Positions 36,207 through 44,334 of a stretch of DNA of 64,000 bases are shown here, one piece after another. The DNA is from JBFMCT01 sp046565765 (GTDB taxonomy: Bacteria > Actinomycetota > Acidimicrobiia > Acidimicrobiales > AC-14). Positions within the stretch are counted from its first letter, which is position 1. The number at the start of each line of letters is the position of its first letter. Under the pieces are notes generated by a model, which had not been told where the DNA came from, did not search any database, and saw nothing but the letters and a program-made list of their open reading frames with translations. Made by a program: the position numbers and the translations under genes. The stretch spans positions 78,970 to 142,969 of the forward strand of contig JBKHXX010000093.1 in NCBI GenBank assembly GCA_046565765.1, read 5' to 3'.

Positions 36207-36377
36207 ATGCTCCCCACTTCCTCCGGTCCACTTCCCGCCGTCGAGAACATCGACGACGTGATCGAGTTGACCTATTCAGGCCTGGTGGTCACCGACCGCC
36301 AGGCCCGGACCCACGACCGGCCAGACGAGCTCGACGAGCAGTTCTTCGTCGAGTGGGAGGTGCCCGAGGAGGGCTGA
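36207..36377 (+). CDS. possible 56-residue acidic protein
   Basis: A short open frame beginning MLPTSSGPLPAVENIDDVIE and ending FFVEWEVPEEG. From residue 13 on, the third codon positions are almost all G or C, as in real genes here, and the product is strongly acidic with a Glu/Asp-rich end. A weak GGTGG is 7 nt upstream of the ATG. It follows a structured leader-like element. No family recognised; it may be a small regulatory protein or the remnant of one. Confidence 0.45.
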   Translation: MLPTSSGPLPAVENIDDVIELTYSGLVVTDRQARTHDRPDELDEQFFVEWEVPEEG

Positions 36378-36393
36378 CGCCGCCCGACCGTCC

Positions 36394-37089
36394 TCAGGAG
36401 CCGGACGGTCGACGGGTGCGGGTGGCCGCCGCCTTTCGGGCGGGGGCCGCCGCGGTGGGCGTGGTGGCGGGCGGCTTGCGTCGGGTGGCCGGAGCCGCCT
36501 TCTTCGCCGTCGTCGCCTTGGCGCGCGGGCCGGCGGCCGATGCGGCCCGCGCCGGCGGCTTGCGGCGGTTTGCCGCGGCCTTCGCCGTCGACGCAGCCGG
36601 TGCCCGCTTGGCCGTGGTGCGGGCGGGCTTGGGCGGCGCAGGAGCGGAAGCGGCCGGGGCCCGGCGGCGCGTGGTGGCGGCGCGGGCGGGCTGCGGTTCG
36701 GGTTCGGCCTGGGGGGACACCCCCGGGCCCGGCGCCGCCGTGGCGGCGGGGCGGGCGGGCGGCGCCTCGAACTCCTCGTCGGCGAGGACCTCGAACTCGT
36801 CGGTGCCCTCCTCGTCGTCAACCGGATCGGCCTCGGCTTCGAACTCCTCGTCGTGGGAGTCCCAGGGACGACGGTTCACGGGTGCGGCCGGCGGCTCGGG
36901 CCGGGCGGCAGGAGCGGCCGACGATGCCTCGCCGGCCGGTGGGGCGCTGGCCCAGGAGCTGTTGGACGCCCACGACCGCTCCGAGTCGGCGGGAGGGCGG
37001 GCGTTGGCGAGGGCGGAGTCGAGGTCGGCCCGGGCCTGCTGTTCGAGATCCTCGCGGTTCTTCTTCCGGCCGAAGGAGAAAAGCTTCAT
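36394..37089 (-). CDS. Lys/Ala/Pro-rich protein with histone H1-like tail
   Basis: A 231-residue protein of unknown function. It starts with an amphipathic basic segment (MKLFSFGRKKNREDLEQQAR), has an acidic middle (EEFEAEADPVDDEEGTDEFE) and an about 90-residue tail of Ala/Pro/Lys/Arg/Thr repeats (TTAKRAPAASTAKAAANRRK and similar), like bacterial H1-type DNA-binding tails. AAAGGACC lies 7 nt before the ATG; a longer upstream extension in the same frame reads across the divergent promoter region and was rejected. Repetitive composition makes homology claims unreliable. Confidence 0.75.
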   Translation of the reverse strand: MKLFSFGRKKNREDLEQQARADLDSALANARPPADSERSWASNSSWASAPPAGEASSAAPAARPEPPAAPVNRRPWDSHDEEFEAEADPVDDEEGTDEFEVLADEEFEAPPARPAATAAPGPGVSPQAEPEPQPARAATTRRRAPAASAPAPPKPARTTAKRAPAASTAKAAANRRKPPARAASAAGPRAKATTAKKAAPATRRKPPATTPTAAAPARKAAATRTRRPSGS

Positions 37090-37218
37090 GAGCGCGGTCC
37101 TTTCTGCGTCGGAAAACTGCAGGCGGTGCTGAGGTCGGGAACCATCCCACCCGGGTTCCCAGGCAATATCGAATTCTACCCGCCTCGGAATGCCAGATAA
37201 CGAAGTGATCGCGCGAGG

Positions 37219-38148
37219 ATGCCCCACGTGCCCGACGCACAGGTGACCGACGTCGAGGTCGGCGACTTCCGCGCCGGCGCGCCCGGGCCGGGCGTGCACA
37301 TCGCGGCCGTCTCGGGAGGCGCGGAGCTGATCCTGGCCCCCACCGTGGCCGCCGAGTTCTGCGGCGACGCCCTGCCCGACAAGTGGTTCGTGGAGGCCTG
37401 GAGGGAGGGCGGGAAGGCCGAGGTCAACGGCCGCCTCACCCTCGAGGGGGCCACCGCCGGCTTCGCGGGCATGTACGGGGCGGGCCGCTCCCTCGAGTTC
37501 GCGGCCACCTTCGAGAAGCGGCCCCACCAGCACGTGGGCTTCGGCACCGACTTCAAGAACGTGCCGTGGATCACGTTCAGCACCAAGTTCGGCCACAGCC
37601 TCTACGCCCGTAGCCACTTCCTCATCCCCGAGGAGACGCGCCTGTCACCGTCGCTGCTGGGCAGCCCCCACCGCTTCCGCATCGACTGGAACGTCCTCGA
37701 CGTCGACTTCTGGGTGGACGGCCGCAAGATCGCCTACCAGCTGGTGCCCCTGGTCGGGATGATGCGCCCCCTTGCCGGCAACGGCAGCCAGGGCGGCTCC
37801 CCCCTGGCCGTGGAGTGGGTCCGCATGACGCCCTACGCCCCGGAGGGGACGTTCGTCTCGCGAGTCCACGACGCCGGCGCCGAGGCCCGCTGGGAGGCGT
37901 GCGTGCTCGACGGCGACGTGCCCGACGACACGTCGGTGTCCATCGAGGTGCGGGCCGGGTCGACGCCCGAACCGGGGCCGTCGTGGTCGGGATGGGCGAC
38001 GCTGGCCGGCGACGCCCGCCTGCCGGCCGGCCGCTACGCCCAGTACCGGGCCCGGTTGGCGAGCGCGAACCGCTCCCAGACGCCGGTGCTGCGGCGGGTC
38101 ACCCTGGTCGCGTCCTACTCGTCGTCGTCGTCCTCGTCGTCGTCGTAG
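37219..38148 (+). CDS. hypothetical protein with jelly-roll-like domain and poly-Ser end
   Basis: A 309-residue protein. Residues about 20-210 have beta-strand patterning and aromatic content of a concanavalin-like/GH16-like fold (WFVEAWREGGKAEVNGRLTL, HVGFGTDFKNVPWITFSTKF, FRIDWNVLDVDFWVDG). Residues about 215-300 look like a Fn3-type module (ARWEACVLDGDV, GRYAQYRARLAS). No catalytic ExDxxE motif is visible. It ends in nine serines encoded by a TCG/TCC run that overlaps by 34 bp the end of the opposite gene. No signal peptide is apparent. Confidence 0.75.
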   Translation: MPHVPDAQVTDVEVGDFRAGAPGPGVHIAAVSGGAELILAPTVAAEFCGDALPDKWFVEAWREGGKAEVNGRLTLEGATAGFAGMYGAGRSLEFAATFEKRPHQHVGFGTDFKNVPWITFSTKFGHSLYARSHFLIPEETRLSPSLLGSPHRFRIDWNVLDVDFWVDGRKIAYQLVPLVGMMRPLAGNGSQGGSPLAVEWVRMTPYAPEGTFVSRVHDAGAEARWEACVLDGDVPDDTSVSIEVRAGSTPEPGPSWSGWATLAGDARLPAGRYAQYRARLASANRSQTPVLRRVTLVASYSSSSSSSSS

Positions 38149-39800
38149 TCGTCGTCGTCGTCGTCCCGGTCGTGGACGGGCGGCTCGAGCATCCCGTACG
38201 GCTCCCGCTCCACCCGGGCCCGCCAGTTGAAGGGTTGGAGCTCGGGCCCCATGGTGGTGAGGCCGCCCGACCCGCCGCCCTCCTGGCGGGCGTGGGCGGC
38301 GTACCAGACGACCACGTCCTCCCGCTCGACCAGCTCCCCCGACACGAACCGGTCGAGCTGGGCCCGGGCCCGGGCCGGGTCGGTGGTGAAGCCCTCGCCG
38401 TCGTCGAACTCCTCGGGGTGCTGGACGAGCACCCACAGGTCGCCCGCCCCGAACTCGTCGGCCGTGCCGTCGCCCGGCCCGGCCACGATGGCGTAGCCGT
38501 GGGGCGACTTGACCGTGCGCACCCGCCACGTGCGCTCCCGGCCCGCCTCGCGGCGGCGCTGGCTCTCGTAGCGGATGGTGTGCCAGGGGGCGAGCTGGCC
38601 GGGCAGCGTCGGGTCGTTGCGCTCCTGGACCTGGTTCTGCTCGGGGCCGACCAGGTCGAAGTCCAGCCGCCAGTAGGCGTGGTGGGTGTGCGGGTCGCAC
38701 GTCACCGGGTTGCGCACGGCGCCGGCGGACAGGCGGGGCCGGATCGTCCCGTCCGGCCCCAGCCGCCACTCCGACACGTAGCGGTACCACCCGGCCTGGA
38801 CCTGGCTGAGCACCACCAGCTCCTCGCCGTCCAGCCACACGGCCACGCCCCGGAAGTTGCCGCCGCCCTCGCCCCGCTCGGCGATGGTGCGGGGGGCGGA
38901 GGTGCACACGCGGAACCCGGGCAGGGGCTCGTCGCCCTCCGCCTCGAAGGCGGACTCCTCGTTCAGCCAGTTGCGGCTGGCCGCGCCCCCGTCGAAGGCC
39001 ACGTTCACGATGGGGACGTGGGCCCGGTGGATGGCGCGGACGCCCTGGAAGTCGACCAGCCGCAGCTCGACGCCCGAACCGTTGCTGCCGCTCGAGCCGG
39101 CGGGGCGCACCACGACCAGGTCCCACAGCAGCTCCTCGCCCCGCCACACCCGCACCCGGGCCTGCTGGGCGCCATCGGCGGGGTCGGGCGTCGACTCCGC
39201 CGGCCCGTCGGGCAGGCCGCACTCGCGGTCGACGCCTCCGAGCAGGCCCGGTCCCTCGGTGAGGACCTCGCCGTCCGACGAGCGCACCGCCACCACCCGG
39301 TGCCGGGCACCGCCGCCGCCGGCGCCGGGCTCCCGCAGTCCCACCGCCACGGCCCGTACCACCGACCCGTCGGCGTCGATCACGCTCCCCAGCGGGGGGA
39401 GAGGCCGGTAGGGCTCGACCTCGCCGGCGTCGATGCGGGCGGCCAGGGCCGGGTCCCGCCGGAGGATGTCGACGGCCCAGGCGTACTCCTCGTCGTTGGG
39501 AAGGCGCTGGCGGGACGTGGGGATGATCGAGAGGTTGTCGAGCTCCCAGAGGTGGCCCTCGGCCTCGACGACCTCCGAGCCGGCCATGTTGGTGAGCACC
39601 GCCCGGAACGGCGAGTTGGCCTCCTCACCCTCACCCGAGCCCTTGTCGAGGACGTCGAGGCCCACGAGCCACAGGTCGGCCTCGGGGTAGCGGGACTTCA
39701 CCACGGCATGGCCGAGCAGGGCCTTGCGCAGCTCCGGCCCGATCTCCCCCCGGACCGGTTCCTCGGTGACTTCGATCCGCAATGCTCCGGTATCCGACAC
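38115..39800 (-). CDS. copper amine oxidase-like protein with altered cofactor site
   Basis: A 561-residue protein. Its middle and C-terminal parts follow the layout of the catalytic domain of copper amine oxidases: AHVPIVNVAFDGG, then SQVQAGWYRYVSEWRLGPDG, HTHHAYWRLDFDLVGP and a late PLPGQ..WVLVQHPEEF block. The NY(D/E) sequence whose Tyr becomes topaquinone is WYR here; the HxH-type copper pair seems kept (HTHH). The protein ends in a poly-Asp tail. A TAAGCT lies 8 nt before the GTG. Probably not a standard amine oxidase. Confidence 0.6.
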   Translation of the reverse strand: MSDTGALRIEVTEEPVRGEIGPELRKALLGHAVVKSRYPEADLWLVGLDVLDKGSGEGEEANSPFRAVLTNMAGSEVVEAEGHLWELDNLSIIPTSRQRLPNDEEYAWAVDILRRDPALAARIDAGEVEPYRPLPPLGSVIDADGSVVRAVAVGLREPGAGGGGARHRVVAVRSSDGEVLTEGPGLLGGVDRECGLPDGPAESTPDPADGAQQARVRVWRGEELLWDLVVVRPAGSSGSNGSGVELRLVDFQGVRAIHRAHVPIVNVAFDGGAASRNWLNEESAFEAEGDEPLPGFRVCTSAPRTIAERGEGGGNFRGVAVWLDGEELVVLSQVQAGWYRYVSEWRLGPDGTIRPRLSAGAVRNPVTCDPHTHHAYWRLDFDLVGPEQNQVQERNDPTLPGQLAPWHTIRYESQRRREAGRERTWRVRTVKSPHGYAIVAGPGDGTADEFGAGDLWVLVQHPEEFDDGEGFTTDPARARAQLDRFVSGELVEREDVVVWYAAHARQEGGGSGGLTTMGPELQPFNWRARVEREPYGMLEPPVHDRDDDDDDYDDDEDDDDE

Positions 39801-39811
39801 GGCGGTCGAGC

Positions 39812-40654
39812 TTACGGCCTGTTGGCCGGTGCCCAGCCCAGGATGGCGGCGGGCTGGGTGCGGAACGGGGCGCACAGGTAGCCGTTGCGGCGCTGGAGCC
39901 ACGGCTCGAGGAGCCGGGCCAGCTCGGCGTCCACCTCCTCGGTCCGGGGGAGGACCAGCTGGTCGCGGTACATCTCGACGGCGTCGGCCAGCGTCTCGTG
40001 GCGGGACCACGTGCGCATCTCCACCACCTCCACCGACACGTCCAGCCCCTCCTCCTCGAGCACGGCCAGGGCGTCGACCCACGAGGCCCCCGGCTTGCGG
40101 GGCGAACCGTGGAAGCGCCGCCAGAACGGGTCGAGCACCCCGTCGGCGGCGTAACCCCCCACGTACAGCAGCACCCGCCGGCGGGCGGCCTCGTCGAGCT
40201 TGCGGACGAACGGCACCACGTCGGCGACCAGGGTCACGACGTGGGCGCACAGCACCACGTCGGCCGGCCCGACGTCGACGTCCTGCCAGTTCCCGTGGAC
40301 GGTGCGGACGTTGCCGATCCCCGCCTCCCGGGCCCGCTTGCGCAGCAGGGCCAGCATCTTCCCGCTGGGGTCGACGGCGGTGACCTGCCCCACGCGGGGG
40401 GCGATGGCGACGGCGAAGCGGCCCGGGCCCGAACCCACGTCGAGGACGGTGGCGTCGCCCCGGCGGCCGACCGCCCGCCGCAGCCGCGACAGCATGGGGT
40501 CGCCGTCGGCCGACGCCAGCGGGCCCTTGCGCACCCGCCCGGCCCGCTTGTCCCAGAAGGCGCCGCCCACGTCGCCCCGCCCCGCCTGGAGCCGCTCCAT
40601 CTCCGCCAGCCGGCCCTCCACCAGGCCCCGCCAGCGCTCTGCCGCCTCGCCCAC
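39812..40654 (-). CDS. class I SAM-dependent methyltransferase
   Basis: A 280-residue methyltransferase. Motif I is VLDVGSGPGRFAVAIAPRVG at about residues 69-88, followed by VTAVDPSGKML and ADVVLCAHVVTLVADV, the usual post I and motif II/IV region. The C-terminal part is rich in aromatic and charged residues; substrate unknown. The GTG start is preceded at 6 nt by CATACT, a leaderless-type promoter that overlaps the divergent region of the grdB gene (30 nt between the two starts). Confidence 0.88.
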   Translation of the reverse strand: MGEAAERWRGLVEGRLAEMERLQAGRGDVGGAFWDKRAGRVRKGPLASADGDPMLSRLRRAVGRRGDATVLDVGSGPGRFAVAIAPRVGQVTAVDPSGKMLALLRKRAREAGIGNVRTVHGNWQDVDVGPADVVLCAHVVTLVADVVPFVRKLDEAARRRVLLYVGGYAADGVLDPFWRRFHGSPRKPGASWVDALAVLEEEGLDVSVEVVEMRTWSRHETLADAVEMYRDQLVLPRTEEVDAELARLLEPWLQRRNGYLCAPFRTQPAAILGWAPANRP

Positions 40655-40660
40655 CGCGGC

Positions 40661-40666
40661 AGTATG
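40661..40666 (-). promoter_or_regulatory. -10 box of leaderless methyltransferase promoter
   Basis: CATACT on the minus strand, then 6 nt, then the GTG at 40654. The 29-bp gap between this gene and grdB must hold both divergent starts. Confidence 0.5.
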
Positions 40667-40683
40667 GTGCGAGCCGGATCGCC

Positions 40684-43233
40684 ATGCCCGATACCCGTCT
40701 CGTCCATCTCGTCCGCGACGTCGCCCTCGGCGACGCCACCGCCCTGGAGGGCGGTCGGCTCACCGTGGCCACCAGTGACCTCGAGCCGTTCTTCGCCTCG
40801 CCCGCCCTGGCCGGGGTGCGGTTCTCATGGGCCTCGCCGGGCGAGTCGGTCCGCATCGTCAAGGTGCTCGACGCCGTCGAGCCGCGGGCCGGCACCCCGC
40901 CCCACGTGCTGCGCGGTGTGGCGGTGGTGGCAGCCGGCTACCTGCCCCGGGCCCAGGAGGCGCTCGTCGAGCTGTCGGGGCCGGGGGCCGAGCTGTCGCC
41001 CCTGGGCTCCCTCCACAACCTGGTCGCGGAGTTCACCCCCGCCGACGGGGCCGACTGGGTGGAGGTCGACGGGGCCGTGCGGGCCGGGCTGACAGGGGCG
41101 GCCAGGCGGCTGGCCGAGGCGGCCGCCGGCGCCGAGCCGGACGAGACCGAGCGGTTGCCCTCGCCCGAGCCGGGCGCCCCCGGCGGGTCCCTGCCCCGCA
41201 TCGGCGCCATCACCAACCTCCAGACCCAGGGCCACTTCAAGGACGTCTTCGTCTACGGCCGCAGCTTCGGCACCGGCCTGCCGACCGTCCTCGACCCGGC
41301 CGAGCTGGACACGGGGGCGATCGTCAGCGGCCAGTACGGCCACCCGGCCCTGAAGAACCCGACGATCGTCCACCAGAACCACCCCGTGCTGGCCGCCCTG
41401 CGGGCCCGCCACGGCCAGGACCTCGCCTTCGCCGGCCTGGTGATCTCGCCCGAGCCGGTCGAGGCGGCCCGCAAGGAGCTGGTCTCGGCCCATGCCGCCC
41501 GCCTGGTGGCCGCCCTGGGCTGGGACGCCGCCATCGTCACCAAGGAGGGCGGGGGCAACGCCGACGGCGACATGGCCCTCAAGATGGACGCCCTCGACGA
41601 CCTGGGCGTCGCCTCGGTCGGGATCTACGCCGAGATGTCCGGGCCGGAAGGCACCGGCCCGCCCGTTGTGGTCCCCCCCAGCAAGGCCACCGCCATGGTC
41701 AGCTCGGGCAACTACGACGAGCGCGTCACCCTGCCGGCGGTGGAGCGGGCGCTGGGAGGCGAGCGCCTGGCCCTGCTCGACGTTCCCGCCACCGAGGAGA
41801 TGATCCTGCCGGTGGCCGTCGTCTACGCCTCCTGCAGCCCCCTCGGCTGGGGACGGCTCACCGCCACCCCGGCGGTGGCGGGCGAGGCGGTGGCCAGCGG
41901 CTCGGACGACGGCGGGGCCGGCGCACCCGGCCCGCAGGGGCCGGTGCGGGTGGTCCACTACATCAACCAGTTCTTCGCCGGCCAGGGCGGGGAGGACTCG
42001 GCGGGCATGGGCGCCACGTCGGTCGAGGGGCCGACCGGGCCGGGCCGCAAGCTCCAGGCCCTGCTGGGCGACGGGTTCGAGGTGGTGGCCACCGTGTACT
42101 GCGGCGACGACACCGCGGCGGCCGGCCCCGGAGCCGTCGAGGAGATCCTCGCCCTCGTCCGCCAGGCCGAGCCCGACCTGCTCGTGGCCGGGCCGGCGTT
42201 CACCAGCGGCCGCTACGGCCTCGCCTGCGCCCGGCTGGCGGCAGCCGCCACCGCCGCCGGCATCCCGTCGATCGCGTCCCTCCACGAGGACAACCCTGGC
42301 CTCGACGAGGCGGGCGGCGCGCCTGTCGTGGCCGCCGGGGAGGCGGCCCGCACCATGGGCCCCACCCTCGAGCGGTTGGCCGCGGCAGCCCGCAAGGTGG
42401 CAGGCGGCGGCGCGCTGACCGCCGAGGACGGGCGGGTGGGCAAGGCGCCCCGCCGCAACCAGCGAGCCGAGCGCAACGCCGCCGAGCGGGCCGTCGACCT
42501 CCTCCTCGCCCGGTTGGGCGGCGACCGGGAGGCGACCGAGATCCCCCTCCCCCGCTTCGACAAGGTGGCCCCGGCGGCGCCCGTCGACGACCTGACGGCC
42601 GCCACCGTGGCCCTGGTCACCGAAGGCGCCCTGGTGCCCGACGGCAACCCCGGCCAGCTCGAGTCGGCCCGGGCCACCCGTTGGCTGCGCTACGAGGTGG
42701 ACGGCGTCCAGTCGCTCCCGTCGGGTGAGTGGCTGTCGGTCCACGGCGGGTTCTCCACCCAGTGGGCCAACGCCGACCCTCACCGCATCCTCCCCCTCGA
42801 CGTGGCTCGCGAGCTGGAGGCCGAGGGCCGCATCGGCAGCCTCTACGGCGCCTACCTGGTCACGGCCGGCAACGGCACGTCGGTGGCCAACGCCCACCGC
42901 TTCGGCGTGGAGTGGGCCGCCGACCTCCGCCACTCAGGGGCGCGTGCGGCGATCCTCACCTCCACCTGAGGGACGGGGACGCGTTGCGGGGCAACGCTCG
43001 CCAAGGAGCTCGAACGAGCCGGCATCCCGACCGCGCTCATCTGCAACCTGACCTCGATCGCGGAGCGGGTCGGCGCGCCCCGCATCGTGCCGTCCCGGGG
43101 CATCCCCTACCCGACCGGCGACCCCTCGCTCGACCCCGCGGCAGAGAAGGCGTGGCGGCGGCGGCTGGTGGAGCGGGCCCTCGAGGCCCTCACCACCCCC
43201 GTGCACGGGCCGACCGTCTTCCCCGTCGAGTAG
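40684..43233 (+). CDS. grdB: fused GrdE-GrdB selenoprotein (glycine reductase component B-like), UGA = Sec762
   Basis: 849 residues reading the in-frame TGA at 42967-42969 as selenocysteine. Residues 1-395 resemble GrdE (PGESVRIVKVLDAVEPR, ELSGPGAELSPL, LQTQGHFKDVFVYG, KNPTIVHQNHPV). Residues 421-849 resemble GrdB (RVVHYINQFFAGQGGE, AGPAFTSGRYGLAC, AAILTST-Sec-GTGTRC). After the TGA the same frame stays open 87 codons, keeping GrdB-like sequence (LAKELERAGIP), to a TAG at 43231. GrdE's pyruvoyl-forming cysteine, in SGNC, is replaced by SGQYGHPALKN. A hairpin at 42981-42997 follows the TGA. GrdB reduces amine C-N bonds in known complexes; here the substrate is unknown. Confidence 0.93.
42967..42997 (+). 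promoter_or_regulatory. UGA selenocysteine codon and SECIS-like hairpin in grdB
   Basis: The TGA (42967-42969) is followed after 11 nt by a perfect 7-bp stem, GCGTTGC/GCAACGC, with a GGG loop (42988-42990) about 19 nt after the codon. This distance and the guanines in the loop fit the bacterial SECIS model in which SelB binds just downstream of the codon. Confidence 0.8.
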
Positions 43234-43247
43234 CCGGTCCCGGGACG

Positions 43248-43862
43248 ATGGCCGGCGTCGTCGTCCTCGACCGGGGACGGGCGTCGGAGGCGGCCGACGC
43301 CCTGGCCGCCAGCCACGCCGAGTACCCGGCGTTCCGCCACGTCTTCCCCGATCCCCGCCGGCGGGCCCGAGCCCTCCGGCCGTTCTTCCTGGCCACGGTG
43401 GCCGACGCCGTCCCGTTCGAGGCGGTGTACGCCGCCGTCGACGGTCCTCGGGTCCTGGGCGCAGCCGTCTGGCTGCCGCCGGGGGCGTTCCCGTGGTCGG
43501 CGTGGCGCAAGGCCAGGGCCGCGCCGGCCTTCCTGCGCGTCCTCCTCGCCGACCCGAGGCACTTCGGGGCGTTCGCCAAGGTCGGCGCCAACGCCGAGAA
43601 GGCCCATCCCGAGGAGCCCCACTGGTTCCTGGAGGTCCTGGGCATCCGCCCCGAGGCCCAGCGCCAGGGGCTGGGAACCCGCCTGGTCGAGCCCGCGCTG
43701 GCCCGGGCCGACGCCGCCGGGCTCCCTTGCCTGCTGGAGACGTCCGACCCGGCCAACGTGGCGTTCTACGAGCGGTTCGGGTTCACCGTGGCGGATGCCG
43801 CCCTCACCCTCGTCCCCGGCGGCCCGACCCACGTCGCCATGCACCGGCCACCCGGTGGCTGA
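43248..43862 (+). CDS. GNAT family N-acetyltransferase
   Basis: A 204-residue acetyltransferase with the acetyl-CoA loop in EVLGIRPEAQRQGLGTRLVEPAL (about residues 126-148, shown to keep under the limit in two parts: EVLGIRPEAQ and RQGLGTRLVEPAL) and a C-terminal NVAFYERFGFTV. It starts 14 nt after the grdB stop and overlaps the next gene by 8 nt, so it is transcribed with grdB. Acceptor unknown; in the grd context it could act on an amine or an acetylated intermediate. Confidence 0.88.
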   Translation: MAGVVVLDRGRASEAADALAASHAEYPAFRHVFPDPRRRARALRPFFLATVADAVPFEAVYAAVDGPRVLGAAVWLPPGAFPWSAWRKARAAPAFLRVLLADPRHFGAFAKVGANAEKAHPEEPHWFLEVLGIRPEAQRQGLGTRLVEPALARADAAGLPCLLETSDPANVAFYERFGFTVADAALTLVPGGPTHVAMHRPPGG

Positions 43863-44334
43863 CCCGCTCGGGCTGCGGGTCGGCCTCGCCCTCCTGCGGG
43901 TGCACCAGGCCGTCTACGAGGCGACCGACGGGCGGGTGGGTCACCGGTCCCTCGGCGTGCCGTGCCTGCTGCTGCGGACCACCGGCCGCCGCACGGGCCA
44001 GACCCGCACCACCGCCCTCGTCTACGCCCACGACGGCGACGACTACCTGGTCGTGCCGTCGGTCGGCGGGCGGGACCGGGCCCCGGGCTGGCTCCACAAC
44101 GTCCGGGCCCGGCCCGACGTCGGTGTCCAGGTCGCCCGCCGGCGATTCGCGGCCCGGGCCACCGTGGTCGAACGGGGCGACCCGGACTTCGACCGCCTGT
44201 GGCGGCTGGTGAACGCCAACAACCGGGGCCGGTACGAGCGGTACCAGGGCAGGACGACCCGCCCCATCCCGGTCGTGCGGCTGCGCCACTTGGGGACAGC
44301 GGACGCGGATGGCCCATACTTCTCCCGTGCCTGA
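43855..44334 (+). CDS. deazaflavin (F420)-dependent nitroreductase, Ddn family
   Basis: A 159-residue split-barrel protein with the Ddn-type core: LLLRTTGRRTGQTRTTALVY, YLVVPSVGGRDRAPGWLHNVR (in part), VQVARRRFAARATVV. Members bind F420H2 and reduce quinones or nitro compounds. GTG at 43855 overlaps the GNAT stop by 8 nt; the C-terminal codons contain the promoter box of grdC. Its placement among grd genes is unusual and may supply an electron donor linked to F420; this is inference. Confidence 0.85.
   Translation: MADPLGLRVGLALLRVHQAVYEATDGRVGHRSLGVPCLLLRTTGRRTGQTRTTALVYAHDGDDYLVVPSVGGRDRAPGWLHNVRARPDVGVQVARRRFAARATVVERGDPDFDRLWRLVNANNRGRYERYQGRTTRPIPVVRLRHLGTADADGPYFSRA
44315..44320 (+). 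promoter_or_regulatory. internal leaderless promoter for grdC-trx-grdA
   Basis: CATACT, 6 nt, then the GTG at 44327; the same hexamer and spacing are found for the methyltransferase at 40654. It lies in the last codons of the nitroreductase gene and gives the second half of the cluster its own start. Confidence 0.5.

Noticed and set aside
36394..37617. Long N-terminal extension of the Lys/Ala-rich protein
   Set aside because: It would run opposite to the gene at 37219 and across its promoter; the ATG at 37089 has a ribosome site.
42967..42969. Nonsense mutation making grdB a pseudogene
   Set aside because: The frame after the TGA remains open and keeps GrdB-like sequence, a hairpin follows, and a second Sec-type UGA occurs in grdA at the conserved place.
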